Notes under the pieces: generated by a model
The model's database searches: none
What the model was told of the DNA's origin: nothing
Seen by the model: only the letters and a program-made list of their open reading frames with translations
Made by a program: the position numbers and the translations under genes
DNA from: Nonomuraea sp. SBT364
GTDB lineage: Bacteria > Actinomycetota > Actinomycetes > Streptosporangiales > Streptosporangiaceae
DNA length: 33,265 nt
Assembly (NCBI RefSeq): GCF_001083785.1
Contig: NZ_LAVL01000092.1
Coordinates: forward strand, 1-33,265
Reading direction: 5' to 3'
Part shown: in pieces, positions 23,670-31,384 of the stretch
Numbering within the stretch: position 1 is the stretch's first letter
How the letters are laid out: every line of letters starts with the position of its first letter

Positions 23670-25495
23670 GACGGCTGGTATCCCGCGGCCTGCAGGCGGA
23701 ACAGGCGTGCGTAGGCCCCGTCCTGGCCGATCAGTTCGTCATGGCACCCTCGCTCCACGATGCGCCCGCCTTCCAGGGTCACGATCAGGTCGGCATCCCG
23801 GACGGCACCGAGCCGATGGGAGATGAGCAGGCTGGTCCTCCCGTCCCGCTGCCGCCTGATCTGGCTGTGGATCTCGTGCTCGGCCTCGGCGTCCAGGCCG
23901 GAACTGGGCTCGTCCAGGATCATCAGGTCACGCTGGTCGCGCAGGAACGCCCGGGCCAGCGCCAGGCGTTGCCATTGACCACCCGAGAGCACCACGCCGG
24001 TGGCCGCGTCGTCCTTGTCGGCCTCGCTCACGAACATCCGCGACAGCAAGGTGTCGTAGCCGTGCGGCAGGGACGCGATCTTCCGGTGGATGCCGGCCCG
24101 CCGCGCCGCCTGCTCCTGCCGGGGCCGGTCGTCCAGCGCCGCGAGGTCGCCCAGCGCGATGTTCTCCGCAGCGGTCAGGTCGTAGTGCATGTAGTCCTGG
24201 AACACCGCGCCGATGCGGCGGCGCAGCTCGGCCACGGACAGATCGCGCAGATCCGTCCCGTCCCACAGGACGGATCCCTTCGTGGGGTCGTAGAAGCGGC
24301 ACAGGAGTTTCACCAGCGTGCTCTTGCCAGCACCGTTGAGGCCCACCAGCGCCACCGCCGCGCCGTGCGGGATGAGCAGGTTCACCCCCTGCAGAATCCA
24401 TGGCTGGTCGTCGGCGTAGCGGAACCACACGTCCCTGAACTCGATCCCCTTACGCAGCTCCGGAAGGCGTTGCGGGGACTCGGGTTCGAGGAGGTCGGGG
24501 CCGATCTCCATGACCGCCGCGAAATGCGAGAACACCAGCAGCTCCTGATGTCCCTGGGCGACACCGGTGACCAGGGAGGTCACCGAGCCTTGCAGGGCGG
24601 CCACCGCGGCGATGACCATCGACACGTCCCCGACGGTGAGTTGCCCGGCGCCGGCCGCCAGCGCCGCCCAGACCAGTCCGCCCCCGGCGACCACGGCTCC
24701 CAGGAGGCCGTACGCGACCTGCACCCGCGTTTCCCGCAGGTCCATCGCCCGCCGGATCACCAGGGCGGAGCGGTGCTCGGCCAGCATCCGCCCGCGCAGG
24801 AACGGCGCCGTCCCGAAGAGCCGGATCTCTTTGGCGGCCTCGACGGTCCCCAGGAGGCGGCCGTAGAAGAACTCCCGCCGCTCGACCGGGCTGATCTCCC
24901 ACAGCATTCCGGCCCGGCGCCGGGACAGAGCCAGCTCGGCGAAGAACATCGGCACCCCCGCGGCCAGCGTGACCACGGCCAGCATGGGGCTGATCACATA
25001 CAGCGAGCCGAGCAGGCCCAGCGTCGTCACGACGTTACGCAGGAGGCCCAGGCCGCTGTCGATCAGCGATCCCGGCGAGCGCGCGGCCTGCTGGGCCAGC
25101 CTCAGCCGGTCCAGGAAATCGGGGTCCTCGAACCGGGCGAGCCCCGTGAACCCCTCGACCGCCCGGAACAGCTCGTCCTTGGCGTGCATGCTGGTCATCC
25201 GGTTGATCTCCGAGCGGAGAAACTGCAGGGCCTGATGAAGCACTGCCACGCCCGCGCCCGCGGCGGCCACCCCGCCCGCCGGCCAGAGCAGGGAAGAGAT
25301 GTCGGCCTGGCCGCTCAGAGCGTCGAAGAGCAGTTTCGTCAGCCAGACCGTGATCACCGGCAGGGCGGCCAGCAGGATGCTGACCACGGCATACGCGGCC
25401 GTCGTCCGCCGGCCGGCCCGCCAGGCGATCGTCGCCGCCAGAGCCGCCGTTCGCAGCAGGCCGCGGCCGGACGGAGGTCCGATACGCCCGGTCAT
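23666..25495 (-). CDS. ABC exporter (fused membrane and ATPase domains) for a small peptide
   Basis: A 609-aa half-transporter of the lipid/peptide exporter (type IV, MsbA-like) class. The membrane domain spans about residues 20-330 with helices such as AYAVVSILLAALPVITVW. The ATPase domain has Walker A GLNGAGKST, Q-loop VFQDY, signature VLSGGQWQRLALARA, Walker B LMILDEPSSGLD and switch His in LLISHRLG. It has no N-terminal C39 peptidase domain, unlike many bacteriocin exporters. It overlaps the thioredoxin-like gene upstream and the signal peptidase gene downstream by 4 bp each. Export of the 66-aa peptide is inferred from the operon. Confidence 0.92.
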   Translation of the reverse strand: MTGRIGPPSGRGLLRTAALAATIAWRAGRRTTAAYAVVSILLAALPVITVWLTKLLFDALSGQADISSLLWPAGGVAAAGAGVAVLHQALQFLRSEINRMTSMHAKDELFRAVEGFTGLARFEDPDFLDRLRLAQQAARSPGSLIDSGLGLLRNVVTTLGLLGSLYVISPMLAVVTLAAGVPMFFAELALSRRRAGMLWEISPVERREFFYGRLLGTVEAAKEIRLFGTAPFLRGRMLAEHRSALVIRRAMDLRETRVQVAYGLLGAVVAGGGLVWAALAAGAGQLTVGDVSMVIAAVAALQGSVTSLVTGVAQGHQELLVFSHFAAVMEIGPDLLEPESPQRLPELRKGIEFRDVWFRYADDQPWILQGVNLLIPHGAAVALVGLNGAGKSTLVKLLCRFYDPTKGSVLWDGTDLRDLSVAELRRRIGAVFQDYMHYDLTAAENIALGDLAALDDRPRQEQAARRAGIHRKIASLPHGYDTLLSRMFVSEADKDDAATGVVLSGGQWQRLALARAFLRDQRDLMILDEPSSGLDAEAEHEIHSQIRRQRDGRTSLLISHRLGAVRDADLIVTLEGGRIVERGCHDELIGQDGAYARLFRLQAAGYQPS

Positions 25496-26010
25496 ACCAG
25501 CGCGGCGACCGCGGCCGGGTCGGAGCCCACGGCTTCCACGATGCCGCCCGACACCAGGACGAAGGTCGGGAAGCCGGCGACGCCGAAGGCCGAGGCCATC
25601 GGGCCGTCCGGTCGTTCCTTCACCACTGTCGCCACGGGTGCCAGGGCCGAGGTGTATGCCGAACTGTTCTCCACCTCGGAGACCGTGGTCACGATCGCTA
25701 TCACCGGCGTCGAAGCCCCGGCCGCCAGTTCGACGAATGCGGGAAGGCTCTCTTCACAGGGACGGCATCCCACGGCGAAGAAGCCGACCAGTGTGCGCTC
25801 CTGCAGGGAGGCCAGGGACAGGCCGTTCGAGCCGAACTCCCGCACGGGCCGGCCCGGCCGGGCCACGACTCCGGCGTTGTCGGCGGAAACCTGCTTCGAC
25901 AGCAGTCCGGTGTGCTCCCGCAGCCTGCGGATCACCCCGAAAGTCAGGAGCAGGTTGAGTATGCACAGCATTCCGACAATAACCACTGCGGCAGAAAGGA
26001 CTTCCATCAT
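25492..26010 (-). CDS. TlpA/MauD-like membrane-anchored thiol-disulfide protein
   Basis: A 172-aa protein with an N-terminal membrane segment (VLSAAVVIVGMLCILNLLL, about residues 4-22) and a thioredoxin-fold domain outside the membrane. The redox motif is Cys82-Arg-Pro-Cys85 in FFAVGCRPCEES, and the cis-proline loop is FPTFVLV near residue 149. The order and fold resemble MauD, which helps form disulfides in methylamine dehydrogenase small subunit. Start codons 26010 and 26007 are adjacent; an AGAG ribosome site precedes them. It sits 13 bp after the MauE-like gene and overlaps the exporter. The probable job is oxidation or isomerisation of the peptide's six cysteines. Confidence 0.88.
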   Translation of the reverse strand: MMEVLSAAVVIVGMLCILNLLLTFGVIRRLREHTGLLSKQVSADNAGVVARPGRPVREFGSNGLSLASLQERTLVGFFAVGCRPCEESLPAFVELAAGASTPVIAIVTTVSEVENSSAYTSALAPVATVVKERPDGPMASAFGVAGFPTFVLVSGGIVEAVGSDPAAVAALV

Positions 26011-26023
26011 TCATCTCTTTTCT

Positions 26024-26569
26024 TCATGGAACCCGGGCCGGCAGTTCGGACCGGAAAAGGCCCACGATGTCATCCATGGTGACCACCAGAACGGCTGCCA
26101 GGACGCCGGCGAAACCGCTGACCAGGCCGCCGGCCACGTGCAGATTCACCGGCTCGGGCGAAACCAGGCCCACCACGGCGACCGCGGCGAGAACGGCATT
26201 GCGTGCGACGTGCCGCCATCGGATCGGCGCCGTGCTGCCGCCGAAACACTGACACGAAACTCCCGCGTCCCGGAGCAGCGCCCTGACCAGGACGGCGGTG
26301 AATGCGCCGAGCATCACCAGGGCCAGCAGCATTCCCCACCGTGCGACGCCCGGAAAGGCCATGGTCACGGCGACGGCCGCTTCCGCGACGACGATCACCG
26401 CGGCGAGCGGAGCGGCGACCGCGCGCGGGAACGGGTTCAGCCGCACCACGGAATCGCGGAACCTCTCGAAGGCCGCGCGTCCGCGCAGCTTGGCCGACGC
26501 GGACACGAGAAACACCAGGCCGAGCGTCAAAGGGCAGGCCACCGACAGATACTGCAAGACAATCCTCAT
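26024..26569 (-). CDS. MauE-like membrane redox protein
   Basis: A 181-aa membrane protein with about four hydrophobic helices (for example YLSVACPLTLGLVFLVSAS, LAAVIVVAEAAVAVTMAF, LLALVMLGAFTAVLVRAL and AVLAAVAVVGLV). The CxC pair Cys106/Cys108 in VSCQCFGG after the third helix is the feature I associate with MauE/DoxX-type redox proteins. MauE works with MauD in disulfide formation in methylamine dehydrogenase; no mau structural genes are present here. It lies directly after the precursor gene and its stem-loops. It is likely the electron-handling partner of the TlpA-like protein. Confidence 0.85.
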   Translation of the reverse strand: MRIVLQYLSVACPLTLGLVFLVSASAKLRGRAAFERFRDSVVRLNPFPRAVAAPLAAVIVVAEAAVAVTMAFPGVARWGMLLALVMLGAFTAVLVRALLRDAGVSCQCFGGSTAPIRWRHVARNAVLAAVAVVGLVSPEPVNLHVAGGLVSGFAGVLAAVLVVTMDDIVGLFRSELPARVP

Positions 26570-26591
26570 GCTCTCGTGGTCTTCGAGGATC

Positions 26592-26635
26592 GGGCTTGGC
26601 CCGGGACCCCATTTCAGGAGACCCCGGCCAAGCCC
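26592..26635 (-). promoter_or_regulatory. Stem-loop between the peptide gene and the mauE-like gene
   Basis: The 10-base arms GGGCTTGGCC and GGCCAAGCCC pair perfectly, and one bulge then allows three more G-C pairs. The loop is about 17 bases. It lies 27 bp after the precursor stop and 22 bp before the MauE-like start. It is a likely attenuator or mRNA-stabilising element between the precursor and the processing genes. Confidence 0.7.
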
Positions 26636-26639
26636 GGCC

Positions 26640-26667
26640 GCTGACCCCTGGAAGTCAGGGGCTCAGC
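26640..26667 (-). promoter_or_regulatory. Stem-loop covering the peptide gene stop codon
   Basis: An 11-bp stem with one bulged base: GCTGA/TCAGC outer and CCCCTG/CAGGGG inner, closing a 5-base loop. It includes the stop codon of the precursor (26663-26665) and stands directly next to the second stem-loop at 26592-26635. A structure overlapping a stop codon can affect 3' decay and readthrough into the downstream genes. Confidence 0.65.
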
Positions 26668-26863
26668 ATTCGCTGTAACGCTCGAAGTAGCAGTTCATGG
26701 AGCCCGTCCCACCGGGACAGCACGTTCTCTTGCCGTAGTAGAGGACGCTGTGCCAGTAGTAGCATCCGTAGGTGACGACGCATTCGTCGTCCGCTGCCGC
26801 GCTTGTCCCGGGAACAATCACCCCAAGAAGGCGATCGGCCAGACTGCCCACTTTGCCGAGCAT
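26663..26863 (-). CDS. Precursor of a six-cysteine, knottin-like secreted peptide
   Basis: A 66-aa protein starting at the ATG at 26863 with an AAAGGAG ribosome site four bases upstream, the strongest in the region. Residues 1-24 form a leader, MLGKVGSLADRLLGVIVPG then TSAAA, with an AAA that suits signal-peptidase cleavage. The predicted mature part is 42 residues from Asp25, with cysteines at 28, 34, 48, 49, 58 and 66 in the order C-x5-C-x13-CC-x8-C-x7-C. This is the C-C-CC-C-C framework of cystine-knot peptides. The mature part is Tyr-rich (YYW, LYY) and ends in Cys. It heads an operon with redox, export and signal-peptidase genes. No homolog is recognised; bioactivity and fold are inferences. 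Confidence 0.78.
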   Translation of the reverse strand: MLGKVGSLADRLLGVIVPGTSAAADDECVVTYGCYYWHSVLYYGKRTCCPGGTGSMNCYFERYSEC

Positions 26864-27176
26864 TTGACTCCTTTCGACACCCCATTTTGTGATCAACGTC
26901 AGTAAACATTTGAATCCCAATAGCCTCAAGATCAAATCCTTGTGATCTAGATCATATTGCCGTATTTTCTTTCGCATAGTAAATGCCTGATTCGGCGGAT
27001 ACTCGTCAGGCAATTCAGGGCCGACCGTAACCATGTCCCGCATTGCTTGGTGCCGGCCGGGCACGTCGCCCCGTGACCGTTCATGCGCGGCGACGATCGG
27101 TGAGGCGCCGCCGGATCGACGGCCTTCGATCAAGGCTTGGCCCACGGGCGGCGTGGATTTCCGGCAAGATTCGGTT
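26864..27176. other. 313-bp intergenic region between divergent peptide operon and S9 peptidase
   Basis: It holds the AT-rich candidate control region at 26880-26990, and the rest (about 26991-27176) shows no clear gene. The frame of the precursor stays open upstream for more than 130 codons on the minus strand, including an AT-rich stretch that reads MRKKIRQYDLDHKDL. The lack of a good ribosome site for a start there argues against it being coding. A longer leader cannot be excluded. Confidence 0.5.
26880..26990 (-). promoter_or_regulatory. AT-rich upstream region of the peptide operon with palindrome and direct repeats
   Basis: The region is clearly more AT-rich than the surrounding DNA. 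On the minus strand TATGAT (26951-26956) resembles a -10 element and overlaps a perfect 12-bp palindrome, TGATCTAGATCA (26943-26954). TTGTGATC occurs twice on the plus strand (26887-26894 and 26940-26947), 53 bp apart, close to five helical turns. No good -35 was found for TATGAT. These are candidate operator sites for a regulator of the operon. Confidence 0.45.
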
Positions 27177-29000
27177 ATGCCCGTCGCCTCGTGGCCCTCG
27201 CCCATCTCCACCGCCGACGTCGCCCGCGCCGGTGCGCGCTCCGGCTGGCCGTACGCCCAGGGCGGGCGGACGTGGTGGACCGAGGAGCGGCCCGAGCAGG
27301 GCGGCCGCACCACGGTCATGCACCGTGCCGCCGGTGGCCGGGTCCGCGAGCTGCTGCCCCCGCCCTGGAGCGCCCGCACGCGCGTGCACGAGTACGGAGG
27401 CCGCCCCTACACCGTCACGCCCGACGGCGAGCTGATCTTCGCCAACCTCGCCGACCAGCGCCTCTACCTGCGCGACCACAGCGGCGCCTGCACCCCGCTC
27501 ACCCCCGGCGGCGACCGCTACGCCGACCTGCTCGTGCACGACGGCCACGTGTGGTGCGTGCGCGAACGCCACACCGACGGCAAGGTCACCCGCGCCATCG
27601 TGTCGATCCCGCTGGCCGGCGGGCCGGTGCGCGAACGCGTCACCGGCAGCGACTTCTACGCCTTCCCTGCTCTCTCCCCCGACGGCCGCCACCTGGCCTA
27701 CATCTGCTGGGACCATCCGCGCATGCCGTGGGACGGCACCGAGCTGCGCGTGACCCGCCTGTCCGACGGCCACGCCCGGACCCTGCTGGGCGGCCCGTCG
27801 GAGTCCGTGCTGGCCCCGCGCTGGCGCGACGACGAGAGCCTCTACCTGATCTCCGACCGTTCCGGCTGGTGGAACCTGTACGAGACGGGCATCCACGCCC
27901 CCGCGCCCCGGCCGCTCTGCCCGAGGGACGAGGAGTTCGCCTGGCCGCTGTGGACACTGGGCGGAGCCCCGTACACGATCCTCGGCGACGGCCGGCTCGC
28001 GGTCCTGCACGGGCACGCGGACCTGCGGGCGGGGGTGCTCGACCCGCGCACGGGGGTGCTCACCGACCTGGCAGTGCCCTTCGACGGGTGGGAGCCGTCG
28101 CTGGCCGCCGACGGCATGTCCCTGGCCGGGATCGCGTACGGGGCCACGACGCCGCGCACGCTCGTCCGGGTCGACGTCCGCAACGGGCGGGCCGAAACGC
28201 TCAGGAGCGACGTCGAGCGGCTGCCCGACCCCGCCTACCTGCCCAGGCCGCGTGCGGTGAAACTGCCCGGCTCCGGTGCGCACGGCTTCCTGTACGAGCC
28301 CGCGAACCCTGTCGAGATCCTCCAGGAGCCGCCCCCGTACGTGATCTTCGTGCACGGCGGGCCGACCGCGCACGCCGGGGTGGCGCTCGATCTGGAGAAG
28401 GCGTTCCTCACCTCGCGCGGCATCGGCGTGCTCGACCTCAACTACGGCGGCTCCACCGGCTACGGCCGGGCCTACCGGGAGCGGCTGAAGGGGCAGTGGG
28501 GGGTGGTCGACGTCGACGACACGGTGGCGGCGGCCCGCTGGCTGGCCGCCGAAGGGCTGGCCGAGCCCGACCGGATCGCGGTGCGCGGCGCGAGCGCCGG
28601 TGGCTGGACCGTGATGGCGGCCTGCTGCCGGTCGGGGATGTTCGCCGGCGGAGTGTCATACTTCGGGGTAAGCGCTCTGGCCCCGCTGATCGCCCACACG
28701 CACGACTTCGAGTCACGTTACGTGGAGTGGCTGGTCGGGTCCGACCCGGCCGTCCACGCCGAACGCGAACCGCTCGCCCTGGCCGGCGGCGTGACCTGCC
28801 CCATGCTGCTCCTGCAGGGGCTCGACGACCCGGTGGTGCCGCCCGAGCAGTCGTCCGCGTTCGCCGACGCGCTGTCCGAGCGCGGGGTCCGCTGCACGTA
28901 CCTGGCCTTCGAAGGCGAGTCGCACGGCTTCCGCCGCACCGAGACCCGCTCCGCCGCGCTGGCCGCCGAACTCGCCTTCTACCAGCAGCTGTTCACCTGA
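27177..29000 (+). CDS. S9 prolyl-oligopeptidase-family hydrolase
   Basis: A 607-aa cytoplasmic serine hydrolase of the S9 family. The N-terminal part (about residues 20-370) is a beta-propeller with WD-like blades such as FPALSPDGRHLAYICWD. The C-terminal alpha/beta-hydrolase domain holds the triad Ser473 (RGASAGGW), Asp551 (QGLDDPVVP) and His583 (GESHGF), and the oxyanion-region HGGP motif. No signal peptide is evident. The ATG at 27177 is chosen for its MPVASWPSPIS start; the open frame runs further up without a ribosome site. It is divergent from the peptide operon. Its substrate is unknown, and a link to the peptide is possible but unsupported. Its stop directly abuts the stop of rny. Confidence 0.93.
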   Translation: MPVASWPSPISTADVARAGARSGWPYAQGGRTWWTEERPEQGGRTTVMHRAAGGRVRELLPPPWSARTRVHEYGGRPYTVTPDGELIFANLADQRLYLRDHSGACTPLTPGGDRYADLLVHDGHVWCVRERHTDGKVTRAIVSIPLAGGPVRERVTGSDFYAFPALSPDGRHLAYICWDHPRMPWDGTELRVTRLSDGHARTLLGGPSESVLAPRWRDDESLYLISDRSGWWNLYETGIHAPAPRPLCPRDEEFAWPLWTLGGAPYTILGDGRLAVLHGHADLRAGVLDPRTGVLTDLAVPFDGWEPSLAADGMSLAGIAYGATTPRTLVRVDVRNGRAETLRSDVERLPDPAYLPRPRAVKLPGSGAHGFLYEPANPVEILQEPPPYVIFVHGGPTAHAGVALDLEKAFLTSRGIGVLDLNYGGSTGYGRAYRERLKGQWGVVDVDDTVAAARWLAAEGLAEPDRIAVRGASAGGWTVMAACCRSGMFAGGVSYFGVSALAPLIAHTHDFESRYVEWLVGSDPAVHAEREPLALAGGVTCPMLLLQGLDDPVVPPEQSSAFADALSERGVRCTYLAFEGESHGFRRTETRSAALAAELAFYQQLFT

Positions 29001-30617
29001 TCAGCGCGCGAACTCGGTCGCCCGCGACTCCCGCACCACCGTGATCCGGATCTGCCCCGGATAGGTGAGCTCCTCCTCCACCTGCTTGGCCACGTCACGG
29101 GCGATCACCTGCGCCTGGATGTCGTCGACCCCGTCGGGCTTGACCATCACCCGGATCTCCCGCCCGGCCTGCATGGCGAAGACCTTCTCCACGCCTTCGT
29201 ACGACTGCGCGATCTCCTCCAGGCGCTCCAGCCGCTTGACGTACGCCTCCAGCGACTCCCGGCGGGCGCCCGGACGGCTGCCGCTGATCGCGTCGGCCGC
29301 CTGGGTCAGCACCGCCTCGACCGTGCGGACCTCGACCTCGTTGTGGTGCGCCTCGATGGCGTGCACCACGTCCTCCTGCTCGCCGTAGCGCCGTGCGATC
29401 TCCGCGCCGATCAGCGCGTGGCTGCCCTCCACCTCGTGGGTCAGCGCCTTGCCGATGTCGTGCAGGAGGGCGCAGCGCTTCATCAGCGTCTGGTTCATCT
29501 TGAGCTCGGCGGCCATGATGCCGGCGATGTGCGCGGACTCGATGAGGTGCTTCAGCACGTTCTGCCCGTAACTGGTGCGGTAGCGGAGCTGGCCGAGCAG
29601 CAGCGTCAGCTCCGGATGCATGTCGGTGATGCCCAGCTCGACCAGTGCGTCCTCGCCCGCGCGGGCGCACAGGTCCTGCACCTCCTGGCGGCTGCGGTCG
29701 TGCGCCTCCTCGATCCGCTGCGGATGGATGCGGCCGTCGAGCACCAGCTTCTCCAGCGTGAGCCGGGCCGTCTCCCGGCGCACCGGGTCGAAGCACGACA
29801 GCAGCACCGCCTCGGGCGTGTCATCGATGATCAGGTTGACGCCCGTGGTCGACTCGAACGCCCGGATGTTGCGGCCCTCACGGCCGATGATCCGGCCCTT
29901 CATCTCGTCGCCCGGCAGATGCAGCACGCTGACCACCGACTCGGCCGTCTGCTCCGCCGCCACCCGCTGCACGGCCAGCGTCACGATCTTCGTGGCGCGC
30001 TTCTCGCCCTCCTTGCGGGCCTCGCCCTCGATCTCCCGGACGATCAGCGCGGCCTCACGCTTCGCCTGGTTCTCGATCTCCCTGACCAGCTCCGACTTGG
30101 CCTGCTCGGCCGTGAGCCCCGCGACCCGCTCCAGGATGACCCGCCGCTCCTCCTCGACCCGCAGCAGCTCCTCGCGCCGATCGGCCAGCTCGATCTCGGT
30201 CTCGGCCAGCTTGCGGTCGCGCTCCGCCTGCCGCCTGGCCTCCTCGTCCAGCCGCTGCTCCCGCTCCCCCAGCCGGCTCTCCCTGCGCTCCAGATCGGCG
30301 CGCAACTCCTTGAGCTCCGACTTCAGGACGCGGCTCTCCTGCTCCACCTCGCGGCGCAGCTGCGCGGCACTCTCCGCCGCGGCCTCCGACCTGCGCAGGA
30401 TCTCCTCGGCGTCGGCCTCGGCCCGGTCACGGATCTTGCCCGCCTCCTCGCGGGCCTGATCCAGCTCGTCGGTGACGGCCTGCTCCTGCTCAGGGCTCAG
30501 CTTGGCCTTGGCGGGCACACTGCCGGACGTCCGGCGGACGACGATGTAGAGGGCGCTCATCATCCCGCACGTCAGTGCCACCACCGCCACCGACAGCACC
30601 ACGACCAGCGGCCCCAT
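29001..30617 (-). CDS. rny: Ribonuclease Y
   Basis: Membrane-anchored endoribonuclease that initiates mRNA decay, 538 aa. Residues about 5-27 form the membrane anchor. A long Glu/Arg-rich coiled coil spans about 45-205, followed by a KH domain with GRIIGREGRNIR at 241-252. The HD domain has the metal motif His386-Asp387 in LLHDIGK, and the C-terminal domain begins near 430. The ATG at 30617 is preceded by a GAGGAGG ribosome site. In actinobacteria rny commonly lies near recA-recX and miaB, as here. It may be involved in processing the stem-loop-bearing transcripts of its neighbours, but that is speculation. Confidence 0.97.
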   Translation of the reverse strand: MGPLVVVLSVAVVALTCGMMSALYIVVRRTSGSVPAKAKLSPEQEQAVTDELDQAREEAGKIRDRAEADAEEILRRSEAAAESAAQLRREVEQESRVLKSELKELRADLERRESRLGEREQRLDEEARRQAERDRKLAETEIELADRREELLRVEEERRVILERVAGLTAEQAKSELVREIENQAKREAALIVREIEGEARKEGEKRATKIVTLAVQRVAAEQTAESVVSVLHLPGDEMKGRIIGREGRNIRAFESTTGVNLIIDDTPEAVLLSCFDPVRRETARLTLEKLVLDGRIHPQRIEEAHDRSRQEVQDLCARAGEDALVELGITDMHPELTLLLGQLRYRTSYGQNVLKHLIESAHIAGIMAAELKMNQTLMKRCALLHDIGKALTHEVEGSHALIGAEIARRYGEQEDVVHAIEAHHNEVEVRTVEAVLTQAADAISGSRPGARRESLEAYVKRLERLEEIAQSYEGVEKVFAMQAGREIRVMVKPDGVDDIQAQVIARDVAKQVEEELTYPGQIRITVVRESRATEFAR

Positions 30618-31347
30618 GTGCGCCCCGCCCTCCTCGCGTCGTCAACACCCACAAACGCGGCCCTCGCCAAGGAGGGTCACGGGCGCGGCACGGAAAGCCC
30701 GATCGGCGGCACCATCAGGACCGATATCAAGCCAAGGCCGATCGGGCGCCGACACCCGCCGGCACCTCGCCTGCCTCGATCACTCAAGCTCGTTTGTCCG
30801 TCGTTCACCGGTATGGCAATCCGCACTGCGCGGAGTAACTCCTCACTGCCGTCGAGGTTATGCGTCGAACAGGTCACGAGCAAGCAAACGCGTTATCAAG
30901 CGTGTCTTACGCTCGCATCTGCTGTGCATGGACACCCTGGCCGTCGACCGCCCTCTTCCACCGGTACGCGACCCTGGCTGCCGCGAGAATCACGCTCGGT
31001 AGTCCACCCGGCCGATGGCGGCCGGGCATCGCCGCAGGGAACGCCCTTCTCGGGCTCTTTGCCGTCGGCCCTGAGGCCGCTGCCATGGAAGGCGCGACCT
31101 CCTCCAGGGCAAGCCGCCCTCTGCTGCCGAGCGGATCGGCGCCTTCCCTCGGGACGGCGGAAACGCCGGCGAAACAGGGCATGGGGTTACATCGTGCACG
31201 TCCGGTGCCACGCCGGGCACAGCGGGGGGCCGTGCGGCTGCGGCGGCCGTGTGACCGAGGGGAGGGCACGCGATCGGACCGCGGCGGGCGCGTAGTGCTG
31301 AGCGCGCTCGCCGGGCTCCTGGCCCACGGCCCCCGCTTCGGGACCGA

Positions 31348-31377
31348 TTGACGAGTAGATCGACTGGTCGATATGCT
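31348..31377 (+). promoter_or_regulatory. Strong candidate promoter of the SnoaL-like gene
   Basis: A TTGACG -35 (31348-31353) and TATGCT -10 (31372-31377) are separated by 18 bp. The predicted transcript start is near 31384, about 35 bases upstream of the ATG at 31419. A perfect palindrome, ATCGAC-TG-GTCGAT (31359-31372), fills the spacer. Confidence 0.65.
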
Positions 31378-31384
31378 CCGGTTT

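Noticed and set aside
27033..27176. N-terminal extension of the S9 hydrolase
   Set aside because: The extra 48 residues have no family similarity and no ribosome site.
26663..27379. A single 238-aa protein spanning the peptide gene and its upstream region
   Set aside because: The upstream part has no ribosome site or recognisable domain, while the ATG at 26863 has a strong one and gives a leader-plus-core layout.
31216..31260. ROK-like CxCGG stretch (GHSGGPCGCGGRVTE) as a pseudogene remnant
   Set aside because: Only about 15 residues resemble ROK proteins and nothing around them continues the family in any frame.
30860..31351. A 163-aa plus-strand open frame upstream of the SnoaL-like gene
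   Set aside because: Composition looks random, no ribosome site is visible, and it runs into the promoter region of the SnoaL-like gene.
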